DNA of 64,000 bases from NCBI GenBank assembly GCA_965226245.1, contig CBDDCL010000015.1, positions 5,270,001-5,334,000 of the forward strand, in the 5' to 3' direction. Shown here piece by piece: positions 26,163 through 35,191 of the stretch. A model generated the notes under the pieces. The model worked only from the letters and a program-made list of their open reading frames with translations, made no database searches and was not told the DNA's origin. This DNA comes from CBDCYS01 sp965226245. GTDB taxonomy: Bacteria; Acidobacteriota; Terriglobia; Bryobacterales; UBA6623. How positions within the stretch are numbered: position 1 is the first letter of the stretch; each line of letters starts with the position of its first letter. The position numbers and the translations under genes are program-made.

Positions 26163-26861
26163 CTAGCGGGCGGTCACCAGAGCGGACAACATCGATTGGA
26201 AGACAAGCAGACCATCGCTGGACCCCATGGCGGGATCCGAGGCGCGCTCGGGGTGCGGCATCATGCCCAGAACGTTGCGCCCTTCGTTCAGGATGCCAGC
26301 GATGTTTCGCAGTGATCCGTTGGGATTGGCCCCGGGCGTCCGGTCTCCGTCCGCGTCTGTGTAGTGGAAGGCGATACGGTTCTCGGCTTCGAGCCGGTCG
26401 AGTGTTTGCTCCTCGGCAAAATAGCGCCCCTCGCCGTGAGCGATCGGGATCGCCAGCGCCTGGTCCGGCTTGCAGGAGTTCGTAAACGGGGAATCGAGCG
26501 TCGCCGGGAGCAGGTGGATCGCGCGGCACACGAAGCGCAGATTCTCGTTGCGCATCAGGGCCCCCGGCAGCAGCCCGCTTTCCACCAGGACTTGAAAGCC
26601 GTTACACATCCCAATAACAAGCCCTCCACCGTCGGCGAAACGCTTGACCGCCTTCATGACCGGAGAGAAACGGGCGATGGCCCCGGCGCGCAAGTAGTCT
26701 CCATAGGAGAAGCCGCCTGGCAATACAACGGCGTCCAGTCCCGAGAGGTCTTCCGATTCATGCCACACGAAAGAGACCGGCTGATCGAGATTATGGCCCA
26801 GAGCGTAGTAGGCGTCGTGGTCGCAGTTGGACCCGGGAAAGACGACGACCCCGAACTTCAT
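26163..26861 (-). CDS. purQ: Phosphoribosylformylglycinamidine synthase, glutaminase subunit
   Basis: From ATG 26861 the product has 232 residues and opens with the hallmark MKFGVVVFPGSNCDHD. It has the class I glutaminase nucleophile elbow GMCNGFQVL, and the catalytic His and Glu in MPHPERASD. It releases ammonia for PurL. The 33 in-frame codons upstream are ignored because PurQ proteins begin exactly at MKFGVVVFPG. No purS lies between it and the insertion sequence about 230 bases upstream. Confidence 0.95.
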   Translation of the reverse strand: MKFGVVVFPGSNCDHDAYYALGHNLDQPVSFVWHESEDLSGLDAVVLPGGFSYGDYLRAGAIARFSPVMKAVKRFADGGGLVIGMCNGFQVLVESGLLPGALMRNENLRFVCRAIHLLPATLDSPFTNSCKPDQALAIPIAHGEGRYFAEEQTLDRLEAENRIAFHYTDADGDRTPGANPNGSLRNIAGILNEGRNVLGMMPHPERASDPAMGSSDGLLVFQSMLSALVTAR

Positions 26862-27085
26862 TGACACCGCTCCGGGTGGTTTGCACGAAAAGAGGGCAGG
26901 AAATTCGACTGGGCACGGCTCTTGGAGGGGCGGGTATCCCGCCCTCGCAACGCGCCGCAAGAAAGCTCTGATTGGCTAGCGCGTTCGAATACCCGAGGGT
27001 AGCTTTGCACTGAAAGGTGTTCCGGGAGCGTTTTGGGGGAACTCCTAGCTTAGCATCCCTGAATTGCCGGGTCCGGGTGGAGAGT

Positions 27086-28683
27086 TGTCCAATACAAGAT
27101 GAGCCTGAAGGGAGGATGTGTTTCCAACACAAGATGAGCCTGAAGATGATCAGGTCGGGTCAGGGCACAATGCGGGTGAATGCAAGTCACCATGCAGCAT
27201 GCCGAACGTCTCACCCTGGCCGAGATGCCAGAGTTTCTCAGCGCCAGCAACAATCTCAGCTTCGCCGGCACCGGCCGCAAGCAGATTTATGGCCTGGTCG
27301 AAGGCGTCTTGCGCGCTCAAAAGTACCTGGGTTTGTCAAGAAAAGACAAGGGAATCGTGCGCCGCTATCTGGTCAAGATCAGCGGGCTCAGCAAAGCGCA
27401 AATCACCCGTTTGCAAATCACCCGTTTGATCGCCCGCTGGCGCGAGCGCGGCGTCATCGAGCCGCAAACCTCGCGGCGCCGTCGCTTCCCGCGCCGTTAT
27501 ACACCCTCCGATATCAAGCTGCTGGCCGACACCGATGGCGCCCACGAAGGGCTTTCGGGTCCGGCCGTGCGCCGCATCCTGCAGCGCGAATACGAGGTCC
27601 ACAACAGGGCCGACTACGAACGACTGGCTTCCATCTCGGCCTCTCATATCTACAACTTACGGCGCAGCCGGGCCTATCGAGAACACCGTGTCCATCACAC
27701 CCAGACTCGCGCCTCGGCGGTGAGCATCGGCGAGCGCCGCAAGCCCGAGCCGCACGGCCAGCCGGGCCACTTGCGGGTCGACACGGTGCACCAGGGCGAC
27801 AGCGGCTGCGGCAAGGGGATTTATCACATCAATGCCGTCGACACGGTCACGCAATGGCAGATTGTGGGCTGCTGCGAAACCATCTCCGAGGCCCATTTAT
27901 TGCCGGTTTTGGAGGCGATGCTGCATCAATTCCCCTTCCGTATCCTCGGTTTTCATTCCGACAACGGCTCGGAGTTTATCAACCACCGGGTGAAGGAATT
28001 GCTGAACAAATTACTGGTGCAAGAGTTCACCAAGTCGCGGGCAAATCGCACCACCGACAATGCTTTGGTGGAAGGCAAGAACGGCGCGGTGGTGCGCAAG
28101 CATATCGGACACGCACCGATCGCCGCCCGTCACGCCGGCCAAGTGCAGCGCTTTTACACGGCCGATTTCAACCCGTATTTGAACTATCACCGTCCCTGCG
28201 GATTCGCCACCATCGAGCTGAGCGACAACGGCAAGCGGCGACGGCGTTACCGGCTCAACGACTATCGCACGCCCTACGAAAAACTGGTCTCGCTGCAAGA
28301 CTGGGAGAGCTGCTTGAAGGAAGGCGTCAGCGCGGCCAGGTTGCAGCAGCAGGCGCTGCGGATGAGCGATACCGAATGCGCTCTGCGGATGCAACAACGC
28401 AAAAGAAAACTGCTCGACGCCTGCCGCTCGCGGCGCTAGAGCGCTGCTGGGAACAGCGCTGTCGGGAGCGGGGCCTGACGGCCCCGGACTCGACATTGAG
28501 GGGAGGGGGAAGGAGAAGCTCAAGAAACTCTCGTCCAGCGGCCAAGACCGTGCTCAGCTTCCCCCTCCCCCTTGCCCCCCTCCCCTCTCGAAGCCCTGCG
28601 ATCCTCTCAGAAAGGAGATTCTCATCCTGCAGCCTGCCCTTCTACGCCCCGACCGATTTCAGGCTCATCCTTGGATTGGAAAA
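27086..28683 (+). mobile_element. Insertion sequence with integrase-core transposase
   Basis: The transposase at 27180 is bounded by imperfect inverted repeats built on the word GATGAGCCTGAA. The left word occurs twice (TCCAATACAAGATGAGCC at 27088 and TTCCAACACAAGATGAGCC at 27122). The right end, about 28650-28683, is the complement (TTCAGGCTCATCC). The inner left copy matches the right end best. Exact termini and target duplication cannot be fixed by eye. The element sits upstream of purQ. Confidence 0.65.
27180..28439 (+). CDS. DDE transposase with integrase (rve) core
   Basis: The 419-residue product has an N-terminal HTH region (about 40-110, KDKGIVRRYLVKISGLSKAQ) and a retroviral-type integrase core. 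The acidic triad is visible: Asp in HLRVDTVHQGDSG, Asp in ILGFHSDNGSEFINH, and Glu in ALVEGKNGAVVRK. This places it in the IS3/IS481-like group; I cannot name the family exactly. It is full length without frameshift, so the element may be active. ATG 27192 is an alternative start. Confidence 0.85.
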   Translation: MQVTMQHAERLTLAEMPEFLSASNNLSFAGTGRKQIYGLVEGVLRAQKYLGLSRKDKGIVRRYLVKISGLSKAQITRLQITRLIARWRERGVIEPQTSRRRRFPRRYTPSDIKLLADTDGAHEGLSGPAVRRILQREYEVHNRADYERLASISASHIYNLRRSRAYREHRVHHTQTRASAVSIGERRKPEPHGQPGHLRVDTVHQGDSGCGKGIYHINAVDTVTQWQIVGCCETISEAHLLPVLEAMLHQFPFRILGFHSDNGSEFINHRVKELLNKLLVQEFTKSRANRTTDNALVEGKNGAVVRKHIGHAPIAARHAGQVQRFYTADFNPYLNYHRPCGFATIELSDNGKRRRRYRLNDYRTPYEKLVSLQDWESCLKEGVSAARLQQQALRMSDTECALRMQQRKRKLLDACRSRR

Positions 28684-29128
28684 TGCTCACACTCAGTACC
28701 TAAGGCCCCTGAGTCCTCAAAGCGCAGAACCACAACACCAGATTGTTCTTCGCTTCAAGGGAGGGGAAAGGTTCTTCGATTGCCGAACAATCGCCACACG
28801 CACAACCAGCAACCAATGTTCGGGCCGGGTTGTGCAAGAGAGCGTACTGTGGGGAGAACATTTGCGTTGCCGCCGCAAGGATTCTGGCGTCTAGCATTTC
28901 GACCATCCACCTGCGCGATTCGGACCGCCGGGATATGCAGTCACGTAAAAATAAAAAAAATAACACCTTTGTATTCAACGCGACGGGGCGACAGGGAGGG
29001 GAGGGAGCGGCTGCCTAGTGCGTACACTAAAAATGGGGTGGTTGGCGGTGTGCGGGGAAAGCTCATCCGAGATCGTGCCGCTCTGGCAAGGCGGTTAAGC
29101 CACCGGGTTGCACTGCCGATAAGTACTC
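28440..29128. other. Non-coding tail of the IS and unassigned spacer
   Basis: I find no supported gene here. Just after the transposase stop lie hairpins (GGGGCC-TGAC-GGCCCC at 28470-28485) and a long imperfect purine/pyrimidine inverted repeat (G/A-rich 28498-28520 against C/T-rich 28556-28587). Beyond the IS end at about 28683 the spacer is ordinary sequence with an A-tract near 28950, possibly the promoter area of the AAA+ gene. Confidence 0.45.
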
Positions 29129-30343
29129 TTGAATTTGGAAAGCCGCCGAAGAGTGGCAAGGGAGCCGAAAGTGGGACACGCGGCGACAGTACGAAAGAAA
29201 CTGAACCCGTCGTTAACGGGTCATGAAGCGGAGCAGTTGGAGCGCGGACTCCACAAACGCATCGTCGGTCAGGACGAAGCCATTGAACAAATCCTCAATG
29301 TGTACCAGACCTACCTGGCGCGTCTGAACAGCCCCGGCAGACCCATCGCAAACTTTCTGTTCTTGGGCCCTACCGGGACAGGCAAGACGCGGCTGGTCGA
29401 AGCTACAGCGGAATCGCTTAGTGGGGATGCTCGCGCGGTTGTCAAGATCGACTGCGGCGAGTTCCAGCACAGTCATGAGATTGCCAAGCTCATCGGATCT
29501 CCCCCCGGGTACCTTGGACACCGCGAGACCCACCCGCTGCTCAGTCAGGAGGTGCTCAACCAATGCCACACGGAAAAGCTCAAAATTTCGTTCGTTCTGT
29601 TCGACGAAATCGAGAAAGCAAGTGATGCGCTGTGGAACTTGCTTCTGGGAATCCTCGATAAAGCCAATCTGACTCTGGGCGACAACCGCCGCGTCGACTT
29701 TTCAAAGAGCATGATCTTCATGACCAGCAACCTGGGCGCGGGTGAGATCAATAATATGATGAGTCCGGGGCTCGGATTTGCCGGTCCGAGGCCGCAAGAG
29801 CAAGACTTTCGTTCCGATAGAATGACGAGTCGAATCTCCAGTGCCGGCCTGTCAGCGGCCAAGCGTAAGTTCACCCCCGAGTTCATCAACCGGCTCGATA
29901 AGGTTGTCGTGTTTAAGCCGTTAGGGGAAGAAGAGCTCGATCGCATCCTTGACCTGGAGCTGGCACAGGTGCATCAACGCGTTTTCACTGGCACCCCGTT
30001 TCTGTTCCAGCTCTCAAAAGGCGCCCGGCGCCACTTGATGGAAGAGGGGACTGACCCGAAGTACGGCGCCCGCCATCTGAAACGAGCCATCGAGAGGTCG
30101 CTGGTCCACCCTATGGCGAATCTGATTGCTACCGAGCAAATCCGTGCCGGTGATCTCGTCGAAGTCGATTTCGATTCGTCGCGGCAAGAAATGGCTTTCG
30201 AACGCACCGACGAAGGGTTGCCGGTCTATGCCATGGTGCGAGCCGCTGGCATCGACATGCCCGAGGACGTGGACTCCGCGGCCGCCACGGCGTTGACGGA
30301 ATACGCGGCCGCCACTCAGGCCCGCGTAAACGGGGGCAAGTAG
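29129..30343 (+). CDS. AAA+ ATPase resembling the ClpA/ClpB second module
   Basis: The 404-residue protein carries one AAA+ module of the ClpB-D2/ClpX type: IVGQDEAIEQI (45-55), Walker A GPTGTGKT (80-87), Walker B VLFDEIEKA (156-164), sensor-1 MTSNLGAGE (198-206) and FTPEFINRLDKVVVF with the arginine finger. The C-terminal small domain shows DPKYGARHLKRAIER. There is no N-domain, first AAA module or zinc finger, so it is not a standard Clp chaperone; single-module proteins of this kind occur in Acidobacteriota. It may unfold protein substrates or act as a stress factor. The start is uncertain: TTG 29129 is the first codon, with no clear ribosome site. Confidence 0.8.
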   Translation: MNLESRRRVAREPKVGHAATVRKKLNPSLTGHEAEQLERGLHKRIVGQDEAIEQILNVYQTYLARLNSPGRPIANFLFLGPTGTGKTRLVEATAESLSGDARAVVKIDCGEFQHSHEIAKLIGSPPGYLGHRETHPLLSQEVLNQCHTEKLKISFVLFDEIEKASDALWNLLLGILDKANLTLGDNRRVDFSKSMIFMTSNLGAGEINNMMSPGLGFAGPRPQEQDFRSDRMTSRISSAGLSAAKRKFTPEFINRLDKVVVFKPLGEEELDRILDLELAQVHQRVFTGTPFLFQLSKGARRHLMEEGTDPKYGARHLKRAIERSLVHPMANLIATEQIRAGDLVEVDFDSSRQEMAFERTDEGLPVYAMVRAAGIDMPEDVDSAAATALTEYAAATQARVNGGK

Positions 30344-30505
30344 CTCAGCGCGCTGCCGGCTTCCAAAGCCAGCTCACCAAACTATTCGCCGGGGGGTCAT
30401 CAACCGGGTTGGCAACGTCGGGCGCGAAGGGGGACCGCGCATCTTCCAATACGCGATCAAGTATCGATTCTAATGGCGCTGCCCGGCATGGGCGCCAAAC
30501 GGCGG

Positions 30506-31366
30506 CTACGATCGCTCGAAAGCCTCAAAGATTCGATCCGCGGTCTTGGCGACATACAAAATCTCCTTAACTGCGCCCACCCGAATGATGTGAGCTCCAG
30601 CGCATACGGCAACTGCCGCGGCTGTTGCCGTCGCGAAAATGCGTTCGTCGTCCGGCGACCGAACGGATTCGGTGAGAAACGGCTTGCCCGCGAGATCAAC
30701 AAGGATCGGCCGTTTCAGTGACGATATGAAATCCAGCTCGGCGAGAATCCGGAAATTCTGAAGTCCCCGCTTGCCCTGCTCCAGGCCTGGGTCGATGACG
30801 ATTCGGCGCCGGTCGATACCCATGCTGGACGCCCGTCCCATCGTGGATCGCAAGTCACGCGCGATCACGGAAATCACGTCGGGTAAAGCCCGCTGTTTGG
30901 CCCAGGTATCCGGCGTGCCGCGAACATGCCCCAGAATCAGCCCCGCATCCTGCTGCTTGGCCAGGCTCGCCATGCGCGGGTCGTAGGTGAGGCCGCTCCA
31001 GTCGTTGATTATCTCCGCGCCTAGCTCCAGCACGCGTTCAGCAGTTGCCGCGTTGCTGGTATGCACGGACACGGGAATGTCGAGATTGTGGCGCAGCTTC
31101 CGTAGCACGGGAACCATCTGACGGAGTTCTTCGTCAGCCTCCATCTGCCTGGGAATACCGCGCCTGGGCTGGGCACTGACATCAATGAGGTCCGCGCCTG
31201 CTGCTTGAACGGCGAGAGCCTGTTCGAACAGGGTATTCACCTTCTGTGTGCCGCCCGCCCCTTGCCCGCCGGACACGTCGAGCACCCCCATGACCAGTGT
31301 CCGCGCTCCCAAAGTAAGCTCATGGGTTCGCAGCTTCCATGGGTAGCGGTCGCGAATAAGTTCCAT
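30506..31366 (-). CDS. Dihydropteroate-synthase-like protein with altered active-site loops
   Basis: The 286-residue product is collinear with FolP over its whole length, but key loops are changed. The first loop reads MGVLDVSGGQGAGG where FolP has N-x-TPDSF. Loop 2 is IDVSAQPRRG where FolP has GxESTRPG. SVHTSN replaces S-x-DT, and the C-terminal RVHDV is RVGAVKE. INDWSG, GHVRGTPDTW, DPGLEQGK and a late GK survive. It keeps the pterin-type TIM barrel but lacks most residues that hold p-aminobenzoate. It may be a divergent enzyme with another substrate, or an inactive paralogue; a true FolP would be expected elsewhere. It lies at the end of the rpsA-HU-HIT run. Confidence 0.7.
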   Translation of the reverse strand: MELIRDRYPWKLRTHELTLGARTLVMGVLDVSGGQGAGGTQKVNTLFEQALAVQAAGADLIDVSAQPRRGIPRQMEADEELRQMVPVLRKLRHNLDIPVSVHTSNAATAERVLELGAEIINDWSGLTYDPRMASLAKQQDAGLILGHVRGTPDTWAKQRALPDVISVIARDLRSTMGRASSMGIDRRRIVIDPGLEQGKRGLQNFRILAELDFISSLKRPILVDLAGKPFLTESVRSPDDERIFATATAAAVAVCAGAHIIRVGAVKEILYVAKTADRIFEAFERS

Positions 31367-31507
31367 CAGTGTCTGTGTACGCTACCGGGCCCATGGGAAG
31401 TAAGTAATTGTCAGGCCCGGAATCAGCATCAAAAGGTTCGGAGGAAAACATGCCGCGCCGTCACCAAGCGGTGCTCTCCATCCGCCTGTGTTGGATCGTG
31501 TTGCCGT

Positions 31508-31990
31508 CTAGGAGCTAAATTCTCCATAAAGCCTGCGCCAAGTCTCTGAAAGCTCCTCTGGCAGCACGCGTGTCTCCCCCACCACTGTAACGAAGTTGCT
31601 ATCCGCCACCCAGCGTGGCAGCACATGCATATGGATGTGGCCGGCAACACCCGCGCCGGCCGCCTTTCCGATGTTCATACCGATGTTGATGCCTTCGGGG
31701 CGATACAATTTGCGCAACGCTTTCTCGACCCGCTGTGTCAATTGCATCATCTCTCGGGCCGCTTCCGACGGCGTCTCCTCAAGTGTGGCCATATGCCGAA
31801 ACGGGACGACCATCACGTGACCGCTCGTGTAGGGGTATCGATTGAGGATGACAAAGTTCGACTCGCCCCGATGAACCACAAGATTTTCTTCGTCTTCCGT
31901 GGCATTGACGATTTGACAGAAGACACAACCTGACTGACTTGCCGCCGTCTTAATGAACTGATACCGCCAAGGACTCCAGATATGATCCAT
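31508..31990 (-). CDS. HIT-family nucleotide hydrolase/transferase
   Basis: From ATG 31990 the 160-residue protein starts MDHIWSPWRYQFIK, the typical opening of bacterial Ap4A-phosphorylase-like HIT proteins. CVFCQIVN is near the N-terminus, and the histidine triad HIHMHVLPRW contains the nucleophile. Such proteins cleave dinucleoside polyphosphates or adenylated compounds in the cytoplasm. The upstream in-frame codons to 32068 are ignored. It is in line with rpsA and the HU gene, suggesting co-transcription. Confidence 0.85.
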   Translation of the reverse strand: MDHIWSPWRYQFIKTAASQSGCVFCQIVNATEDEENLVVHRGESNFVILNRYPYTSGHVMVVPFRHMATLEETPSEAAREMMQLTQRVEKALRKLYRPEGINIGMNIGKAAGAGVAGHIHMHVLPRWVADSNFVTVVGETRVLPEELSETWRRLYGEFSS

Positions 31991-32164
31991 CGTGTTCGTT
32001 CCTCCACAGCCGCAAGCCTGCAAGCCGAAGGGGTAGCGACAAGGGTCACTGAGGCAACTCGGCGGCACGCCTCGTCACGGGAACAGTCCTGGCTATGGCC
32101 GCCTGATCCCTCAGGAACCCGGTTCCCTTCAGGCCGACATCAGAAGAGGATGAGAGGGTTCCAA

Positions 32165-32476
32165 CTACTGGCGGTTGACCGGCTTCGCCGGGGGCGGCGG
32201 ACCACCGTTGACGACGTCGCGCAGTTCTTTGCTGGGTTTGAAGAAAGGGATCGTCTTGGGAGGAACTTCGACTTGTTCACCCGACTTGGGATTTCGTCCA
32301 ATCCGGCCCTGCCGTTCACGAGTTCGGAAACTCCCGAACCCACGGATCTCAATCTTCTCGCCGTTCCGCAGCGATTTAACGATGGACTCGAATATCGTCT
32401 CGACAATCACCTCGGAGTCTTTGCGAGTGACCTCCACAACTCGCGATACCTCTTCTACTAGATCCGCCTTTGTCAT
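32165..32476 (-). CDS. HU/IHF-family DNA-binding protein
   Basis: ATG 32476 gives a 103-residue protein: MTKADLVEEVSRVV, then the dimerisation helices, IEIRGFGSFRTRER, and the DNA-bending arm RIGRNPKSGEQVEVP with the conserved proline. It extends past the usual end with GGPPPPAKPVNRQ. The position directly downstream of rpsA mirrors the rpsA-ihfB pair of E. coli, so an IHF-beta-like role is plausible, though sequence alone does not separate HU from IHF here. GGAGG lies 13 bases upstream of the ATG, a longer spacing than usual. Confidence 0.9.
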   Translation of the reverse strand: MTKADLVEEVSRVVEVTRKDSEVIVETIFESIVKSLRNGEKIEIRGFGSFRTRERQGRIGRNPKSGEQVEVPPKTIPFFKPSKELRDVVNGGPPPPAKPVNRQ

Positions 32477-32608
32477 TGTGCTTACCGATCCTCCCATTTC
32501 AGCACCACCCGCAAGTTGCTTCTAATCAAGCTTATCGACGGATGATACCACGACTCGGAGGACCTTCGCCGTGGATCTCACAGCGGCTTGCCTAAACAAA
32601 TGACTCGG

Positions 32609-34891
32609 TCATGTCGCAGGCTGCCGAGCGTCTGGTGGCGCATCCACTGTGCTGAGATCGGTTTCGGGAGCCCCTTCTGAGGAAGGTTCTGCCTCGATTG
32701 GCCGTAGCGGGTCCCGTTTTTCCTCCGTCGGCAAGTCAACTGCTGAAGCCCCGTCCGGCGCCTCGAGCACCGCGGCTCGGCGTGCTGCATCGGGTTCCGT
32801 CCGCTGGTCCGCCCCGGGTGCTGGCTCAGCCGAAGTCGCGAGATCTGCTGTGGAATCCGTCGTCAGAGCAACCCGCGCGTCCCCGCCCGGCCCTTCCGAG
32901 CCTTCGGCTTGAGTTGCAGTCGCAGTGCCCTCAACCACGCCTCCCGGCTGATCCACGACAGTTGGGGGGGGTAGCTCCTTGTTGCGGGCCCTCGGCTTGG
33001 CAGTCTTACGTCTGCGCCTTTTGGCTGATCCCTTCGGCGCGTCGGGCGGAGGCGCCGCCGCCGCTTCCGCCAAGTGCCCGGCCTCAGCTCCAGTTGCATC
33101 ATCTTTTGGCTTTGCAGCTCCGGGAGTCTTGTCGGGCTCTTGGGACTCCGGCGCTTGATTCGGCAGTCCCCGGCGGCTCAAACGGATTCTCTTTTCGAAC
33201 TCGGCGAGGCCGATGATCTTAAAGGGATAGGACTTCCCTACCCGCAGCGCTCCTTTCGATTTCTTCCTCGGGTTATTCCGTATTTCGGAGCTGTGGCAGA
33301 GCGCTTCGACTCCTGGGACAAGCTCCACGAATACGCCGTATTTCGCCTGACTCGTCACGCGGCCCGTGACGATGTCGCCGATCAGATAAGTGCCGAAGAA
33401 GGTGTCCCAAGCATCGGGTTCAAGCTGCTTGATTCCAAGAGCAATGCGGCGGTTCTTCGTATCCACGCTGAGGACCACCGCACGAGTATTCTCCCCTTTC
33501 TTTAGCAGGTCCTTGGGGCGCCGCACCTTGCTGTCTCTGGTCAGATCGCTGAGGTGCACAAGGCCGTCGATTCCCTCTTCGATTTCTAGAAACGCTCCGT
33601 AGGGCGCAATGTTTTGCACTCTGCCTTCGACCACCGTCCCCATCGGATAGCGTTCCGCGGCGTCTATCCACGGGTCGGGTTTTAGTCTCTTGATGCTGAG
33701 TGAGACACGGCGGGCTTCGCGGTCGACTTTAACGACGAAGCACTCGACCTCCCGGCCAGCCTTCAGAGCTTTTGACCGGCGCTTCCCGCGGCGTGACCAG
33801 CTAATCTCACTGCTGTGAATCAACCCTTCCAGCCCCTTTTCGAGTTCGACAAAAACGCCATACTCCGTGGTGCTGACAACCCGTCCTGTAACGCGTTGCC
33901 CCTCTTGATAACGCTCCTCGGCGCCCTCCCAGGGATCCGGCTCGAGGACTTTCAGACTCAGCGACACTTTCTCCCGTTCAGGGTCGAATTTGAGCACCGT
34001 CGCTGAAATTGAGTCACCGACCTTGATGACATCGGAAGGATGCTTCACGCGGCTATAGGAGATGTCCGTGACGTGCAGCAATCCGTCCAGGCCACCCAGA
34101 TCAATGAACGCCCCGTAGCTCGTCAGGTTCTTGACCGTGCCGCTGACCAGCGCACCTTCGCTGAGCTTGGCCAGTGTCTCTTGTTTGAGGCGCAGAAGCT
34201 CCGCTTCGAGGAGCACGCGCCGGGACACGACCACGTTACCCCTCGTTTTGTTGAACTTTAAGACCCTGACGTAGATATCCTGCCCCACAAGCAGCTCGAG
34301 GTCGCCGGTCGGCTTGATATCGACATGAGAGGCAGGGAGGAAAGCATGAACCCCGAGGTCGACCGCCAGACCCCCTTTCACCTGGCCGACGACTCTTCCC
34401 GTCAGCGCCGCGGTTTCACGGTAGGCCGATTCGATGCGGCTCCAAAGGATCCTCTGCTGTGCGCTCTGATAAGAGAGCGTCGCGTGTTCGCCGAGGCTGC
34501 CCAAACTTGTGACAATGACGTCAATTTCGTCCCCGGGGGACGGCGGACTGGCGGCCGTGTTGAAATCCGAAAGGGCGACCACGCCCTCCGTCTTTCGGCC
34601 AATATCAACGAAAACGCCGTCCGGAGACACGCTGACCACTTCGCCCTTGCACAAATCCCCCTCTTTGACCATCGAGCGTTCCGCTGACTCCTTCAAGACC
34701 TTCTGGTAAGCGGTTTCCGGTTCGGGGATGTTGAAGTCGGCTTCTTCCGCCTCTGCCTCGGAACTGGAAGGCGCGGGCATGCCGGGCGTAGGCGGGTGAG
34801 GGACATCTTCCGCCTGCTCTGGAGGAGAGGAACCTGCATCAGACGCCGTTTTAGCGGCGGTCGTCTCCGGCGAATTCTCCAGCGTAACCAT
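32609..34891 (-). CDS. rpsA: 30S ribosomal protein S1 with long disordered tails
   Basis: From ATG 34891 the product has 760 residues. Six S1 RNA-binding repeats are visible, for example GEVVSVSPDGVFVDIGRKTE, GTVKNLTSYGAFIDLGGLDG, GRVVSTTEYGVFVELEKG and GRVQNIAPYGAFLEIEEG. S1 unfolds mRNA for initiation on the 30S subunit. The N-terminal ~75 residues are acidic and Pro/Ser-rich. The last ~180 residues are a low-complexity tail with a basic island (KRRRRKTAKPRARNK) amid Ala/Pro/Glu-rich sequence, far longer than E. coli S1 (557 residues). GTG 34909 is an alternative start. An IS remnant lies 300 bases upstream. Confidence 0.92.
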   Translation of the reverse strand: MVTLENSPETTAAKTASDAGSSPPEQAEDVPHPPTPGMPAPSSSEAEAEEADFNIPEPETAYQKVLKESAERSMVKEGDLCKGEVVSVSPDGVFVDIGRKTEGVVALSDFNTAASPPSPGDEIDVIVTSLGSLGEHATLSYQSAQQRILWSRIESAYRETAALTGRVVGQVKGGLAVDLGVHAFLPASHVDIKPTGDLELLVGQDIYVRVLKFNKTRGNVVVSRRVLLEAELLRLKQETLAKLSEGALVSGTVKNLTSYGAFIDLGGLDGLLHVTDISYSRVKHPSDVIKVGDSISATVLKFDPEREKVSLSLKVLEPDPWEGAEERYQEGQRVTGRVVSTTEYGVFVELEKGLEGLIHSSEISWSRRGKRRSKALKAGREVECFVVKVDREARRVSLSIKRLKPDPWIDAAERYPMGTVVEGRVQNIAPYGAFLEIEEGIDGLVHLSDLTRDSKVRRPKDLLKKGENTRAVVLSVDTKNRRIALGIKQLEPDAWDTFFGTYLIGDIVTGRVTSQAKYGVFVELVPGVEALCHSSEIRNNPRKKSKGALRVGKSYPFKIIGLAEFEKRIRLSRRGLPNQAPESQEPDKTPGAAKPKDDATGAEAGHLAEAAAAPPPDAPKGSAKRRRRKTAKPRARNKELPPPTVVDQPGGVVEGTATATQAEGSEGPGGDARVALTTDSTADLATSAEPAPGADQRTEPDAARRAAVLEAPDGASAVDLPTEEKRDPLRPIEAEPSSEGAPETDLSTVDAPPDARQPAT

Positions 34892-35191
34892 GTACGGATC
34901 CCCAGCCACCGGACAATTACCGCTGGGCAGATTCGTGCGGCACAGCCCTCGAACCCACCCTCTATTATGCCAATTCCGCCTGGGCGGGCCAGCACCCTAC
35001 GGTCCTATACATCCCAACCCAATCCGACCCCAGGAGGGATGGGGTCGATGAAAGAAGCGAGACAGCAAGGCTGAGAGCAGAATAGGGAAGCATGTGTAAT
35101 GCTCCTTAGTCCCTACAGCCCGGATCACTATAGCCAACCCCGATCCCATTGTCAATCGAAGCGCGGAAGTGATGTCGCTGCCAAGTGATAG
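34892..35191. other. rpsA upstream region
   Basis: This 300-base stretch has no supported gene. It should hold the rpsA promoter and leader. I do not see a convincing -35/-10 pair or a clear self-binding structure for S1. The IS remnant begins at 35192. Confidence 0.4.

Noticed and set aside
25505..26485. Plus-strand 326-codon frame
   Set aside because: Antisense of purL and purQ.
27017..28894. 625-codon plus frame over the IS
   Set aside because: Off-frame shadow of the transposase at 27180, which has the catalytic residues.
29040..29115. tRNA-like string GGCAAGGCGGTTAAGCCACC
   Set aside because: No cloverleaf could be formed by eye: no T-arm GTTCRA and no paired acceptor ends.
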